Assembly (NCBI RefSeq): GCF_048544455.1
Contig: NC_133534.1
Coordinates: 223,786,292-223,850,291, forward strand
Direction: 5' to 3'
DNA from: Silene latifolia
Lineage: Eukaryota > Streptophyta > Magnoliopsida > Caryophyllales > Caryophyllaceae
DNA: 64,000 nt
In this document: positions 18,351 through 29,574 of the stretch, piece by piece
Layout: every line of letters starts with the position of its first letter
Numbering within the stretch: position 1 is the first letter of the stretch
The notes under the pieces: model-generated
Told to the model about the DNA's origin: nothing
Database searches by the model: none
Seen by the model: only the letters and a program-made list of their open reading frames with translations
Translations under genes and position numbers: made by a program

Positions 18351-20729
18351 TTGTGGGATGCTTGGAACCCGTTCGAATCCACTTTATACCTAGGTCAACC
18401 AAGGCAAAAAAGCGGTGTTTGACATAGGTACTAAAGATAAGGACTCGTCCCCCTTTTAGCATTCTATGCCTAAAATGACTCTCGTGCGCCCTGGATAAGG
18501 CCATCCACTATCCAAAGGTTCTGAGTAAGGGGTGAGGGTACGTATCGGGAAGCCCTTTAATTGGACACCCAATCTCGCCCGCGTTAGCGGCCTCTACTGA
18601 TCGATCGTGGTTGTTTTAAGTGCAAGAGTTGATAAAATGGTGTAAATGCATGAATGCACATCCAAAAGTGTTAACCTAACACGTGAGCTTTCTAAGTCGG
18701 TTTGTTAATCCAAATATCAAGCATAAGATGTCAAGTTGGATTTAGATTGATTTGCATGTGAAAACGGAAATTAAACATCCATTTACCAAATTCGGGTTAT
18801 GATGCTTAACACGATCCATTTATTGAAAAGGGGTGTCAAATGACAAAATGTAAAAACGTAAGCTTGTCAATATGATCCATCATGTATTCGGATTAACCGT
18901 AATCGGGGTCGTCCTAGATAAATGCTAAAACGGGGCAGAACAGTGCCAGGCAGCCCCATTGGGGCGCGAGCCTATTGGCGAAGGAAGGGGCTCTGCCCAG
19001 GTTTCAAAGTATGAAAACAGGCGGCCACTTGGGGCGCGAGCCATGAGGCGACCCAAGGTGGTGTCTCCTGGTTCTTGAAAAGGTTATTTAAAACCGTATT
19101 TGTGATTAAATAATTTGCCAATGTTGTTTGCATGACTCGGAATAATTACTATTATGTTAGTAATATTCATTGTCGGATTTACAAGTTTGAAAAGCGTAGT
19201 TTACAAATAGAAATGTAAAATGTTTGATTTGAACGAATTATGTTAAGTTAAATTATTTGTAATTAGTCATGTTTGTCATCGTACTCGGATTAAACCGACA
19301 TGGTATAAAGAACCAAGGATGATTATGAATTATGACTAATATATTTACCAATGTAAACAAATGAGAAAAATGGTACATAGAATAAAAGGGGGTTAAAATA
19401 CCCTTTAAAATGTAATTAACCAATAATATCATCGAGTCACGGAATAAACCGTCATGGTATAAAGAACCAAGGATGATTTTTGTAATGGTCAAAATATGTT
19501 TATCATAAAAATGAATTAAAACATTTGAAATGGTAAAAACCGATTACAAATAATAGATAAAAATAATGAGGAAAGACGAGAACAAACACGGATGAGTCTG
19601 ACCCGAGACCCACAAGAGGCGCGAGCTTCCTTGCATAGCAAGGAGCTTCTGTCTCAGGCCAAAACTCGGTTTTGGCTCGTCTAACCTATATTTGAATCGT
19701 GCTATGCATTGTTCATGCTCATAAACTCATAAAAACAGTAAATATATGAAATAAATGAGTTGTTTACACCCTCAAACTTACGTATATTGATGTTTCGACG
19801 TAGACGACTTTAGAGACGGTTTTCTCGTAGTGACTACTCACGATCAAAGAAGTTTAAAAAGGTGCCTTATAAAAGGATTTTGTTTTGAAAATATGTTAAT
19901 TAAAACATGTTGATTAATGAGTTGAGTTGGTCGAATGGGTCGGTCGAATGCACGGCGACGGTACCAAACAAAATGTGTAAGGCTTGTGTTTACGATCGGT
20001 AGGTCGTAAACACGTGTCGATTTTGTGACTTAGGAAGTCGAGTCTAGAAGTTTAAGGGAGATGTGAGGGGGCGGACACTCGCGTGAAGATTGTAGTGTGT
20101 GATGGTAGGTATTTATAGAGAAATGTGGGGAGGTAGGTCGGTTGTGCTTGCTTAGAGGCTAAGCAGACACCTGCTTTAGGCGCGGGGTACCCCGTGATAC
20201 AATGGGGTGTACTGTCCCTTTCGCAAATTTGGATTTTGCATTTGTTCTAACCAATGTTTTGTTGGTTGTGATTTGTGGTCTTTGATGGTTGCTTAGCCGT
20301 GTAAGCTTCATCTTAGGTGATATTTGGGGTAGGTATTTTGTGTCTTTGACTCGGATTTGACCCGTGTGAGTCGGGATTTGAATTTTGAGTCGGTTTTTGG
20401 CCCGGTGTCGGTTTTTACTCTAATTAGGGTCATTTTAATGCAAATGACATGATTAAAACATTCATGACATTATTTTCGACATTCGAGATTAGGTTGACTC
20501 GAGTTGCGGGTTTTTGAGTCGGTTTTGGGTCCGAAGACGGTTTTAACTCTAAATAGTGTTATTTTAATGCAAATGAAGTTAGAAAACTTTTTATGAAATC
20601 ATTTTTCATATCCGAGTAGTGCATTAAACCGTCTCATGTATAGCCAATCCATGCACGCATATCAAAAATATGTTATAGTCCGATCATCATCGGGTGGTTT
20701 TTGGAAGGTGCAGATACTGGGTATCTACA
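18351..20729 (-). mobile_element. Tat/Ogre-like LTR, left copy
   Basis: On the minus strand it begins TGTAGATACCCAGTATCTGC at 20729, a start typical of Tat/Ogre LTRs, and is preceded by the tract GTGGGGGCTC. The last ~1,025 bp on the plus side (19705-20729) match 61087-62124 closely. The other end is placed at about 18351 (TGTGGGATGC on the plus strand), just before the putative primer site, and is approximate. Internal duplications: a unit with 'TGGTATAAAGAACCAAGGATG' at about 19270-19330 and 19430-19485, and a ~140-bp pair at about 20390-20600. Confidence 0.7.
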
Positions 20730-20741
20730 GAGCCCCCACTT
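20730..20741 (-). other. Polypurine tract of the Tat/Ogre-like element
   Basis: Reads AGTGGGGGCTC on the minus strand, directly before the LTR start TGTAGATACCC. Confidence 0.7.
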
Positions 20742-20817
20742 TGACTGAGGCTTGGACAGGGCGAAAGTCAAAGTATGATCTCCAGGTCAATCGAATATTA
20801 CAACCTGAAGACCATTG

Positions 20818-20925
20818 CGACGTCGAGGCGACTCAAAAGGGTTTGAACCAAGGACCTGCCGTCGGGAAGGGCGACGTCGAGGCGACTCGGGGATCCAGTC
20901 AAGGACCTGCCGTCGGGAACATTTT
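20818..20925. repeat. Two-copy tandem repeat (GCGACGTCGAGGCGACTC)
   Basis: Two ~55-60-bp units each start GCGACGTCGAGGCGACTC and end AAGGACCTGCCGTCGGGAA. First of the series of arrays in the 3' region of element 3. Confidence 0.85.
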
Positions 20926-20972
20926 AGAGTCTGTCGACTTCCGATGCGGGTCGTTTAAAGTCCATTAGACTA

Positions 20973-21290
20973 CGTATAAAGGCTCGCCAGCCATAATAAG
21001 GAGTCATACCTGAGGCATCTTCGGGATACGTCCTTGAATCTTTTACGCGCAAAGGCTCGCCAGCCGGTGTTGAAGGTGGTGCGTTCTGAGGCTCGCCAGC
21101 CATAGGAAGGAGTCATACCTGAGGCATCTTCGGGATATGTCCTTGAGTTGTACCTTGTTTGCGGACAAAGGCTCGCCAGCTTGTGAAAAGGAGTCGTACC
21201 CGAGGCATCTTCGGGATACGTCCTTGGGTTGTACCTTATTTGCGGACAAAGGCACGCCAGCCATATGCGTTGTAAGGCTCACCAGCCATC
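20973..21290. repeat. Tandem ~80-bp repeat (AAAGGCTCGCCAGCC)
   Basis: Four fuller and two short copies of AAAGGCTCGCCAGCC + AAGGAGTCATACCTGAGGC + ATCTTCGGGATACGTCCTTG. Minus-strand frames through the array are chance. Confidence 0.85.
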
Positions 21291-21778
21291 TATGGTCGAA
21301 TGATCGACTTGTGGAAATATCCTGAAACATAGGGCTTATTCCAAGATATTATACGGTAATGACTTCCAACCAGGTTGACGTTGATAGGTTCGGCTAGGGA
21401 GCAACGAACTCCAACTTGCTTGAGGTCCTAAATGAACTTCGTGGGGATAAAACATTTGAGCAAGGCTCTCAGAAAAACCATTTAGGGAGAGCGCTGCATC
21501 GGGATCATGAACGACGTTGTGAGGATCTTTGAAAGACCTGTGTGACTTCTATTTGAAGATCGGCACTTGCTGGGGAGTTAAATACTTCTCAGGACTCGCC
21601 GGGGATATGCGTTACCGCTCGTTGGGAGGTAGCGCGTGCCATGTAATCGAGCCCTTGGATTTAACGGGTCGACATTTGTTGGGAAGAACCCCGTACTCAA
21701 TTGGAGTGTGCTTGTCTTCTCAAGATTACCTGCATGGTTAGTGACCACACAAATCCGCAATCGTATAGACAAGCATGT

Positions 21779-21905
21779 CGAATGCAAGCATATAAGCACG
21801 TAGGCATATAAGCATGCGAGCAGTTATCATATAAGCAACTAGTACGTAAGCATATAAGCACGTAAGCACATAAGCATGTGAGCAGTTAGCATATAAGCAA
21901 CTAGC
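21779..21905. repeat. Tandem repeat (CATATAAGCA / CACGTAAGCA)
   Basis: About ten 9-11-bp units in two larger blocks, each ending AGCAGTTA(T/G)CATATAAGC. From 21290 to 21779 and from 21906 to 22560 I see no clear repeats or genes. Confidence 0.8.
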
Positions 21906-22563
21906 TTGTAATATCTCACGTGAAGGGAGATTGAATTTTGAATGTTGTGAAGCTTAAAGGCGAGTCTTGTTACTCGTAGATCTGTGATTTGATAGATTGG
22001 AGACACGTGTCCGTTGCGATATTGACTCACACGGATGCATACTGACAGACTAACAAATGGGCAGTCGTGAACGTGATGCAAATTCAGTGTTGACACGACG
22101 CAAGGGTGACTCTGACAGCCTTTGTTTATGTAAGTACAACTCCTTGCCAAGAAGGGGTGACAATGCATATCAAATCCCTGAGGTAGAAGATCCGCTCGGC
22201 TGGGGAATATGAATTGATTATCTTCTCCAGACATCTTTGCCTCCGTTTGCTTGTTTCAGATCCCTTCTCGAGTTTTGATGATTCGGAGAGCAGAACCAAG
22301 ACCTTGTCATTGTACGAACCGAGCACTAGGCTATGGGCGGTTTTAATTTGGACTGTAGTTGAGACTCAAAAGATGTTTGAGGATAAAGGACAGGTGGCGT
22401 CTTGAAAGAGAAGCCCCTAGAGTGAGAAGGTAGGAATTTGACAAAATAAGGAATGGGCGACGTTTTAAAGAAGAAGCCCCTAGTAAAGAGGTATAAGATT
22501 AATTTTTACAGCTGGGTGGGCTGCTTTTGAGGATTGAAAATTGGAAATATTGTGAAAGGAATA

Positions 22564-23040
22564 TGCGGTTGTGTCCTTGTTGGGGGACTGCCTACGTATT
22601 CGCCTGTTTGCGAAATCAAACCAGATCGTAGTTCTGTGTGTGTGTGCAATGGGTTACAAATTGAAGGTTTGAAAATTGAATGTGTGTGGGGATGTGGTTG
22701 TGCCCTTATAATAGGACTGCCTATGTATTCGCGTAATTGCGAAATCAAACCAGATCATAGTTCTGAATGTGTGTGTGCCTAAGCGAGATGTTAGGACCTT
22801 TAAGTGATTTTGAGGTGTATGGTTGTGTCCTTGAAGGAGTGCCTACGTATTCACGTGAAGTGAAATAAAACCAGATCGTAGTTCTGAATGTGTGTGCCTA
22901 AGCGAGATGTTAGGACCTTTAAGTGATTTTGAGGTGTATGGTTGTGTCCTTGAAGGACTGCCTACGTATTCACGTGAAGTGAAATCAAACCAGGTCGTAG
23001 TTCTGAACGTGTGCCTAAGCGAATTGTTAGGACCTTATGG
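22564..23040. repeat. Four tandem ~120-bp units with ACTGCCTACGTATTC core
   Basis: Each unit contains GGTTGTGTCCTTG, ACTGCCTACGTATTC, AAATCAAACCAGATCGTAG and TTCTGAATGTGTG. The 'GACTGCCTACGTA...' text is a recurrent 3'-region motif in plant Tat/Ogre elements as I remember them, supporting the family call. Confidence 0.85.
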
Positions 23041-23600
23041 TGTGGAGGTCACGATGGTAAAAGCCGTTTGGTGACTCGAAAAATTGATTTGAGATAATTC
23101 CTCCTTGATCATGAATCGAAGAGGTGTAATTTTTGAAAATGTTCCTTATCATGTGAGCACACTAAAAAGTGGACCCTAAGGGTAGATTGGGTATGTTCCG
23201 TTCTCGGTAGCAAAGTATTCGAGGACTCCGTATCTGGGTCAGGGTGAAAATGGCTTCGACATTATGGAATGTAGAGTTTGGTAATAATGGTTTGTTTGAC
23301 AGATAAAAATCTGGAGTTGAGCGTCACGACGGAAAATTCCGTTTGGTGACTCGAAGGTTGATTGGAGATAAATATCTTTTGATCATGAATCTAAGAGGCG
23401 TAATTTGTGAAAATGTTCCTTATCATTTGAGCACGCTAAAAAGTGGACTCTAAGGGTAGATTAGGTATGTCCCGTTCTCGATAGCAAAGCATTCGAGGAC
23501 TCCGTGGGGATTGTGGTGAAAAATGGCTTCAACATTAGGGAATGTGGAGCTTGGTAATAATGGGTTTGCTTAACGGATAAAAATCTGGAGCAAGAATTTT
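23041..23600. repeat. Two direct repeats of about 276 bp
   Basis: Copies start near 23051 (GATGGTAAAAGCCGTTTGGTG) and 23328 (GACGGAAAATTCCGTTTGG) and share GATCATGAATC, AATGTTCCTTATCAT, AGTGGAC and CATTCGAGGACTCCGT. Confidence 0.8.
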
Positions 23601-23739
23601 GTGGTGTTTAGGCCGAAGGGTAACAGCTTGTAGTGTGGTGCGGAATGGGGTCTCCGGCTTGATGTGGCCTGGGCACGAAATGGTTGGTAAATAATGTGGG
23701 ATCAGATTCCCATGTCTGGACCTTAAAGGTTAAGGTGTG

Positions 23740-23903
23740 ATGTTACGAACTTGAGGGGAATCCTCAGAAGCCTAGATAGGTCTCCATGTAGTAGTCTCTG
23801 GAAGGACTTAGGGGTGAAGCAGTTTTGATTATGATCTTGAGGGGAATCCCCAAGATCCTAGATAGGTTTCCTTGTAGTAGTCTGCAGAAGGACTTAGGGG
23901 TGC
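23740..23903. repeat. Two direct repeats of about 93 bp
   Basis: Both contain CTTGAGGGGAATCC, CTAGATAGGT, TGTAGTAGTCT and GAAGGACTTAGGGGTG. Confidence 0.8.
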
Positions 23904-24056
23904 TGGGCTTTGGACTTGTTGGTCCTGGACTGGGTGTTTTGGACTCATGGGTCCTGGGCTTTGGACTTGTTGGTCCTGAACTTGGTATTTTGGACTCATG
24001 GGTCCTGGGCTTTGGACCTGTTGATCCTGGACTTGGTGTGTTGGACTTCGTTGGTC
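23904..24056. repeat. Three tandem 51-bp units (GGGCTTTGGACTTGTTGGTC)
   Basis: Three units of exactly 51 bp. Because 51 is a multiple of three, both strands carry open, repetitive frames here (plus: GFGLVGPGLGVLDSWVL-like; minus: VQDQQVQSPGPMSP-like). Confidence 0.9.
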
Positions 24057-24065
24057 CAAAGGTTG

Positions 24066-24630
24066 AAAGGTGACGTTTTTTTTTAAATCCGTCATTTGAG
24101 ATTGTGGGAAAATAACGAACTTGAATTTCGCTATTTCACTTTTGTTTGAAAAGGACGGTTTTTAAACCCGTCGTTTAGAATTTGCGAAAGTAGCGAATTT
24201 GAATTTCGCTATTTCGTTTTTTGTTTGAAAGGACGGTTTTAATTTTCGTCGTTTGGAATTGAGAGAAAATAACGAATTTGAATTTCGCCATTTCTTTTTT
24301 TTGTTTGGGAAAAGACGGTTTTGATTCCGTCGTTTGAAATTTGTGAGAGATAGCGAATTTGAATTTCACTATTTTGTATTTGGTTTGAAAGGACGTTTTT
24401 AATTTCCGTCGTTTGGAATTGAGAGAAAATAACGAATTTGAATTTCACCATTTCTTTTTTTGTTTGGGAAAAGACGGTTTTTGATTCCGTCGTTTGAAAT
24501 TTGTGAGAGATAGCGAATTTGAATTTCACTATTTTGTATTTGGTTTGTGGTTTGAGAATGACGGTGTTTGATTCCGTCGTTTGAAATTCGTGAAAATAGC
24601 GATTTTGAATTTCACTTTTTTGTGTTTGCG
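24066..24630. repeat. About eight tandem ~75-bp units with nested palindromes
   Basis: Each unit contains a near-palindrome (AGCGAATTTGAATTTCGCT) and a hairpin of GACGG ... CCGTC. A minus-strand frame (24874-24239) is open through the array and starts with a Lys/Ala/Gln-rich, repeat-free part; it may be part of a degraded element protein, but I do not call it a gene. Confidence 0.85.
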
Positions 24631-25329
24631 ATTTGACTTTAGCCTTGGCTTTGGTTTTCGCCTTTGTTTTGGCTTGGTTTTTCTTTGGCATTGGGTGAAT
24701 GGCTATTGGCTTGGGCATTTGATTTTGGCCTTTCGCTTTGGCTTTTGATTTATTGGTTCTTTGTCGTCCTTCGTTCGAGGCAGGTAAAGGTGCAGACAGG
24801 GATGTACCCGTTGGTGAGAGGTTGATATTTGGTGATGGGATGTTTTTGTGGGGACTGGGCTTGCCTTCCATCATTGATATGAATTTAACAAGGAGATGTT
24901 CTTGTTTGTTATCTAGGTTCGTCGTAGAATCCCTTTGATAGAAGCTCGTTCTAAATTGGGTGCTAATGAAAGGTTTCTATTGCCAGACATGGAATAGGTA
25001 AAGAAAATGGACACGGAGTTTCGAGTCCTCTGCTTACTCGGTACGGAACGTCACTCGAGGGTACTCACATTAAATTGGAGCATGTTGTTTGTTTTAAATC
25101 AATTCTCAAATCAATTCTCGTTGTCAACGGGAAATGGTAAAGGGGAGAATATATGATAGTTGAAAATCGTGCTTTTATTTAGATAAATAAGAGGTTAGCA
25201 TAGACTCGATGAATACATGTGACTCATGGGGACAACCCCCGTTGCCATTTAGGAATAAAAGGACAGACGCTAGGATAGATATGAGAAAGCCTAAGACTCG
25301 GACTCGGACTTAATCGTAGATACGAACTC

Positions 25330-27117
25330 CTAATCATCATGTTCCTCCTCGAAGGTTTCTTTCGCAGCATCCAGCGGCTTGATTGTCTGGTTTTGAGCAT
25401 TGACCCACTTGAGCACTCCACTCTCGTTGTTGGGGATGATATGAGGACAATAGTCGATGAGGCTTTTATCTCCTTGCAGAAAGAGATGTTCCTGAGGGTT
25501 GTTTTCATCACTTGGTTGGCATAGGGATGAAGCTATCGGTTCATGGTTGTCGATCATATCTTGAATAGCATGTTTCAGTTTGAAGCATGCTTCAGTGTCA
25601 TGACCTCTTCCTTGATGATATTGGCAATAGGCATTGCCGTCCCAGAAACGGGATTTCTTAGCCTCAGATGGATCCGGAGTTGGTCCAATTGGTTATAGCT
25701 TCCCTTCAGTCATGACCTTTTGAAGAGCTGTGGCATAGGTTGTGTTGAGTTTGGTGAATGTACTTTGAGAACGCTCAACCTTTCTGTTTGACTTGAGACA
25801 TCCAGGAGGATTGTCTTGAATGAGAGGTGAAATTATGATTTTGCCAGCCTCGATCATTTCTTGAATGGCATGCTTGAGTTTGAGACAGACTTCGGTGTCA
25901 TGGCCCCTGCCTTGATGGTATTGGCAATAGGCATTACCATCCCAGAATCGGGCTCTTTTGTGTTCTGGTGGGTCCGGAGTCGGACCAATGGGTTGCAGCA
26001 TTCCTTCTGAAGCAAGTATCTCTAGAGCGGTGCCATGTGTTATTCCCAAATTTGTGAATACCCTTTGATGTTTTCCTATGGTTCCAACATTGGTGTTTTT
26101 GAGGATGTTTTTGTGAGTTTTGTTTTTGTTTTTGTCAATCCTGGGCGGAAGCAGGATTGGGTCATTGTCAATGGACAGTTTTGAGGAAATTTCTTTGTAT
26201 TTTGAAAGGGAGTTTGGTGAGGCACTTTCATGTTCTTTGTTTGTGGGTTCATGGATGTGGGAACCATCAGATGACTCCTCATTTTCAACAGCTGTTGGTT
26301 GGTGAATGGAGGGTTGGTTTTCTCCTTGGTGGTCAGGTTCATTTTTGGTACTACCAAACCTCTTCTCCAAATTAGCTACCCGAGTGTTCAAGTCATCGAT
26401 AGCAACTTGAAGCTTTGAGAATATGTTGTTGATGGAGACAGAGAGCATCATTATAGCGCTTTGTATGCCATCCTCATCAATTGCATGGATTTTCTCATCG
26501 TCAGGAGAGATGAGATGAGAGCAGTCTAGGGAAGATCCCTGACTGTGTCCAATAGAGTTTTCTGGAGGGTTGTTTTTGTTGTTTGTTGAGGGAGGTAATG
26601 GTAATTCTCCCTTTTCGATCATATCAAGGATGACGCCTTTTAAGGGGAGACACATCTCGGTGTCATGTCCGCGACCTTAGTGATATTGGCAAAAGAGGTT
26701 TCCATTCCATCTTCGACCACGCTTTTTTGGTAGAGGGTCCGGAGTTGGACCAATCGGTTTGAGCTTTCCTTTGGAGATTAGCCTTTCCAAAGTTGTGGCA
26801 TAAGGCATACCGAAATCGGGGAAGGACCCATAAGGTTGTCTTGTTTTGGTAGCCTTCCAACTAGGGTTGGTTTTGTCGTTGGCAAGTAGCCGGCTTTCAA
26901 GGAGCTTAACCCGTTGCTCAATATCAAAAGAGGGAAAATTCCCAGTTGTCATTTTGTCCTCAACTTGGGAGAGACGAGTGCTCAAGTTTTCCACGGTAGC
27001 TAGGAGTCGAAGGACCATGTTGTTGGTTTCGGCAGAAGTCATGGTGGATGCAGATTGATCGGCTTCTTGAGTTCTTGGTTGGCGATTGATGGCACCCAAG
27101 GGATTCTTATTTGACAT
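25330..27117 (-). pseudogene. Tat/Ogre-like gag with three zinc-knuckle modules, two in-frame stops
   Basis: A single minus-strand frame from ATG at 27117 to TGA at 25330 (595 codons before the terminator) is interrupted only by two TAA codons, at about 26677-26679 and 25690-25692. Three related modules of ~85 residues occur. Each has a YATAL-like lead, 'GKLKPIGPTPDP', then RFWDGNAYCQYHQGRGHDTE and C..LKHAIQ.MI. The C-x2-H-x4-GH-x4-C spacing is a variant zinc knuckle typical of Tat/Ogre gag, where I know of a single copy. Modules lie at about 26850-26590, 26070-25830 and 25755-25520. Coiled-coil-like segments precede modules 1 and 2, so a larger unit was duplicated. Both stops are CAA to TAA, i.e. 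C-to-T changes as expected from methylated-cytosine decay. Confidence 0.7.
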
Positions 27118-27794
27118 AACGATAGGCGTTATAACTTGTCTTTGAAAGGAATTCTACAAACAAAGGCAAGTACGACACATATGTATAAAACGCAGTTATG
27201 TCGTGAAGACGCGACAGTGTGACTAGGTTATGAGTTCATTAAAGATCGTGAATGACCTCTTGTGTTTGAACTCTTGGTGCAAGACGTTGAACTTGACTCG
27301 AGTGTCGACTTTGGCATAGTGATGCCTAGACAGATGACTTCTGACTTAGTTTGGATGTGTGTTGATGACGTGACGCCGTTGGACAAGACATGTACACAAA
27401 CTTGACCTTTGACCCGCAATATAGGGGAAAGACGGGTTAAATATCCGAGAGGTTTTGAATCTGCTAACGCCATTGAATATGACTCAACAATTAGGCGACA
27501 CGACCTAGACCAGAAGGTAGGTATTAACTTCGGCGGAGATTCGCATTATCTAGACGACTTGACTTGAAATCCTAGGACTTCTAATCGAGTCGAAATTTGA
27601 ATCGAAAGGTGGACTGAAGTTTTCGAAAATAGAGATTTTCAAAAAGATTCATTTGTCGTTTTATAGACGGCTTCCGAAGAGTAGGGATCTTCGAAAGTCG
27701 ATCAGTTGAAGAGTTGTCTTAGGTTTATTTTCAAAAGACGGTTCAAGTTGAAATTGCGGCGGCTCTGAAAACAAAGTGTTGAAGAGTTGTCTTA
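27118..27794 (-). other. Gag leader of element 3, no gene
   Basis: Between the gag ATG and the minisatellite; no conserved coding sequence seen. Probably untranslated leader. Confidence 0.4.
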
Positions 27795-28660
27795 GATTTG
27801 TTTTCAAACATTTGAAATTGGATTTGAAATTTGAAAACGGTTAGATTTGTTTTCAAATATTTGAATTTTGATTTGGATTTTGAAAACGGTCAGATTTGTT
27901 TTCAATATTTGATTTTGAAATGAAATTTGAAAACGGTTAGATTTGTTTTCAAAGATTCGACTTTGAATTGAAATTTGAAAACGGTTAGATTTGTTTTCAA
28001 ATATTTGAATTTTGATTTGGATTTTGAAAACGGTTAGATTTGTTTTCAATATTTGATTTTGAAATGAAATTTGAAAACGGTTAGATTTGTTTTCAAAGAT
28101 TCGATTTTGAATTGAAATTTGAACACGGTTAGATTTGTTTTCAATATTTGATTTTGAAATGAAATTTGAAAACGGTTAGATTTGTTTTCAAAGATTCGAT
28201 TTTGAATTGAAATTTGAAAACGGTTAGATTTGTTTTCAAATATTTGAATTTTGATTTGGATTTTGAAAACGGTTAGATTTGTCTTCAATATTTGATTTTG
28301 AAATGAAATTTGAAAACAGTTAGATTTGTTTTCAAAGATTCGATTTTGAATTGAAATTTGAAAACAGTTAGATTTGTTTTCAATATTTGATTTTGAAATG
28401 AAATTTGAAAACGGTTAAATTTGTTTTCAAATGAATTTGAAATAGGATTTGAAATTTGAAAACAGTTAAATTAGTTTTCAAAGATTTGATTTTGAATTGA
28501 AATTTGAAAACGGTTAAATTAGTTTTCAAATATTTGATTTTGAATTGAAATTTGAAAACGGTTAAATTTGTTTTCAAATGATTTGAAATTGGATTTGAAA
28601 TTTGAAAACGGTTAAATTGGTTTTCAAAGATTTGATTTTTGATTTGAAATTTGAGAACGG
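27795..28660. repeat. Eighteen ~48-bp units with hairpin joints and higher-order structure
   Basis: Units of 47-51 bp start TTTTCAAA and end GAAAACGGTTAGATTTG. Variants fall into types (ATATTTGAATTTTGATTTGG; ATATTTGATTTTGAAATG; AGATTCGATTTTGAATTG) that recur as triplets, giving a partial ~144-bp higher-order period in the left two thirds. At every joint TTTGAAAAC and GTTTTCAAA face each other across about ten bases, so each joint can fold as a 9-bp hairpin. Confidence 0.9.
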
Positions 28661-28661
28661 G

Positions 28662-29351
28662 AATTTCCCTAGACACAAATTAATGTAGTAATAGGGGTCG
28701 AACTCAAGGAAACGGGAATTACTTCGTGAATTGCTATGGGTAGATTTTTATCAAGGTCGATTACGATTTGGGTTTGGTTTGTTTGGTTGATGATTAATAA
28801 AAATTGCAATGTAAATAATATAATAAAAGAGAGTCTAAAGGGTTCGGGTCACTCATGCAAAGGTAAACATATGAACATGATAAATACGGTACTAATAATT
28901 TTGTCAATTGTTTAGGCTTAAAGATACCCACCTTACGGCATTAGTATCAACCATAGACCGGGTCCTAGAAAAACTCTCGTCCATGACTAGGTCGTCCTAC
29001 CATACATGCTTAGTCTAATTCAATTCCGTGCCTCTCGACTTTAGAACGAATGAACAAATTTAATCTACGACTACGGCCGATAATCAAAGATTAAGCGTAA
29101 CAAAGCAAGCATGTGATGGAAACAATTGAACAATATTATTATAAACTTATTTTAACATGTTATATATTTGGTTTTGCATGGCTCCCCTAGCCTTTAAACT
29201 AGGAAATTTAGCTACTCATACTAAAATGTAAAATGCAAACTAAATTAAAAGAAATGTTAAACATGGTTATATGATTTATATTAATTAGGTGATATAACAT
29301 ATGAAAAGAACAAAGCTAATGTAAATGTGAGATACTTGATTATAATAACTA
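28662..29351 (-). mobile_element. Element 1, 3' LTR, distal piece (U5 side)
   Basis: Matches 48384-48659 followed by 59814-60240 almost base for base. It begins inside the LTR at AATTTCCCTAGACAC; the terminal TGATAGGTTTATCGCG segment present at 48362 is absent, replaced by the 48-bp minisatellite of element 3. Confidence 0.9.
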
Positions 29352-29379
29352 CTAGTTTGAATGCCCGTGCGTTGCAACG
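29337..29379 (-). other. Helitron 1 3' terminal hairpin and CTAG end
   Basis: CTAG at 29352-29355, then eight bases, then CCCGTGCGTTGCAACGGG (29364-29381 region), which folds as a stem around a short loop. Same layout as the second Helitron end at 36993. Confidence 0.8.
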
Positions 29380-29522
29380 GGGTAATTAACTTATTTATAA
29401 TGCAAAAAAAAAAAATGTTATAAGCGTTTAATGTTTACATTATATATCTAATGATTTGTTTACATATTATTAAAATATCTCTTTCAAAAAAAAATATATT
29501 AATATATACGTGGGTTAACTCT

Positions 29523-29574
29523 TATTTATAATCATATAATCACCCCACCTTATACTAATCTTTAGATGTGGGAC
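29523..29574 (-). promoter_or_regulatory. USE + TATA module, copy 1
   Basis: Minus strand GTCCCACATCT (29574-29564), one base from the plant snRNA upstream sequence element RTCCCACATCG, then 33 bp, then TATAAATA (29530-29523). Confidence 0.5.

Larger units (their letters stand above)
18133..28661 (-). mobile_element. Element 3: non-autonomous Tat/Ogre-like Ty3/gypsy element
   Basis: Minus-strand order: hairpin minisatellite leader (28660-27795), gag pseudogene (27117-25330), a long 3' region made of successive tandem arrays (24900-20800), polypurine tract, LTR (20729-18351). No reverse transcriptase, RNase H or integrase motif is present between gag and LTR, so it could move only with help from a relative. 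The rest of its 5' LTR is expected to the right; 61087-62124 is the beginning of that LTR, pushed away by insertion of Athila element 1. The 5' LTR remainder and its primer site are missing at the 28661 junction. Confidence 0.65.

Noticed and set aside
18365..18378. GTTCGAATCC, a match to a tRNA B box
   Set aside because: No A box or cloverleaf around it; it lies in an LTR end of a Tat/Ogre element, where this text is common.
18013..18504. 163-codon minus-strand frame with GC-rich composition
   Set aside because: It crosses from the Tat LTR through the primer site and leader into a copia LTR, so it cannot be one gene.
24239..24874. 211-codon minus-strand frame after gag of element 3
   Set aside because: Two thirds of it is the ~75-bp tandem array; the rest is Lys/Ala-rich with no recognised domain. 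Kept only as a remark.
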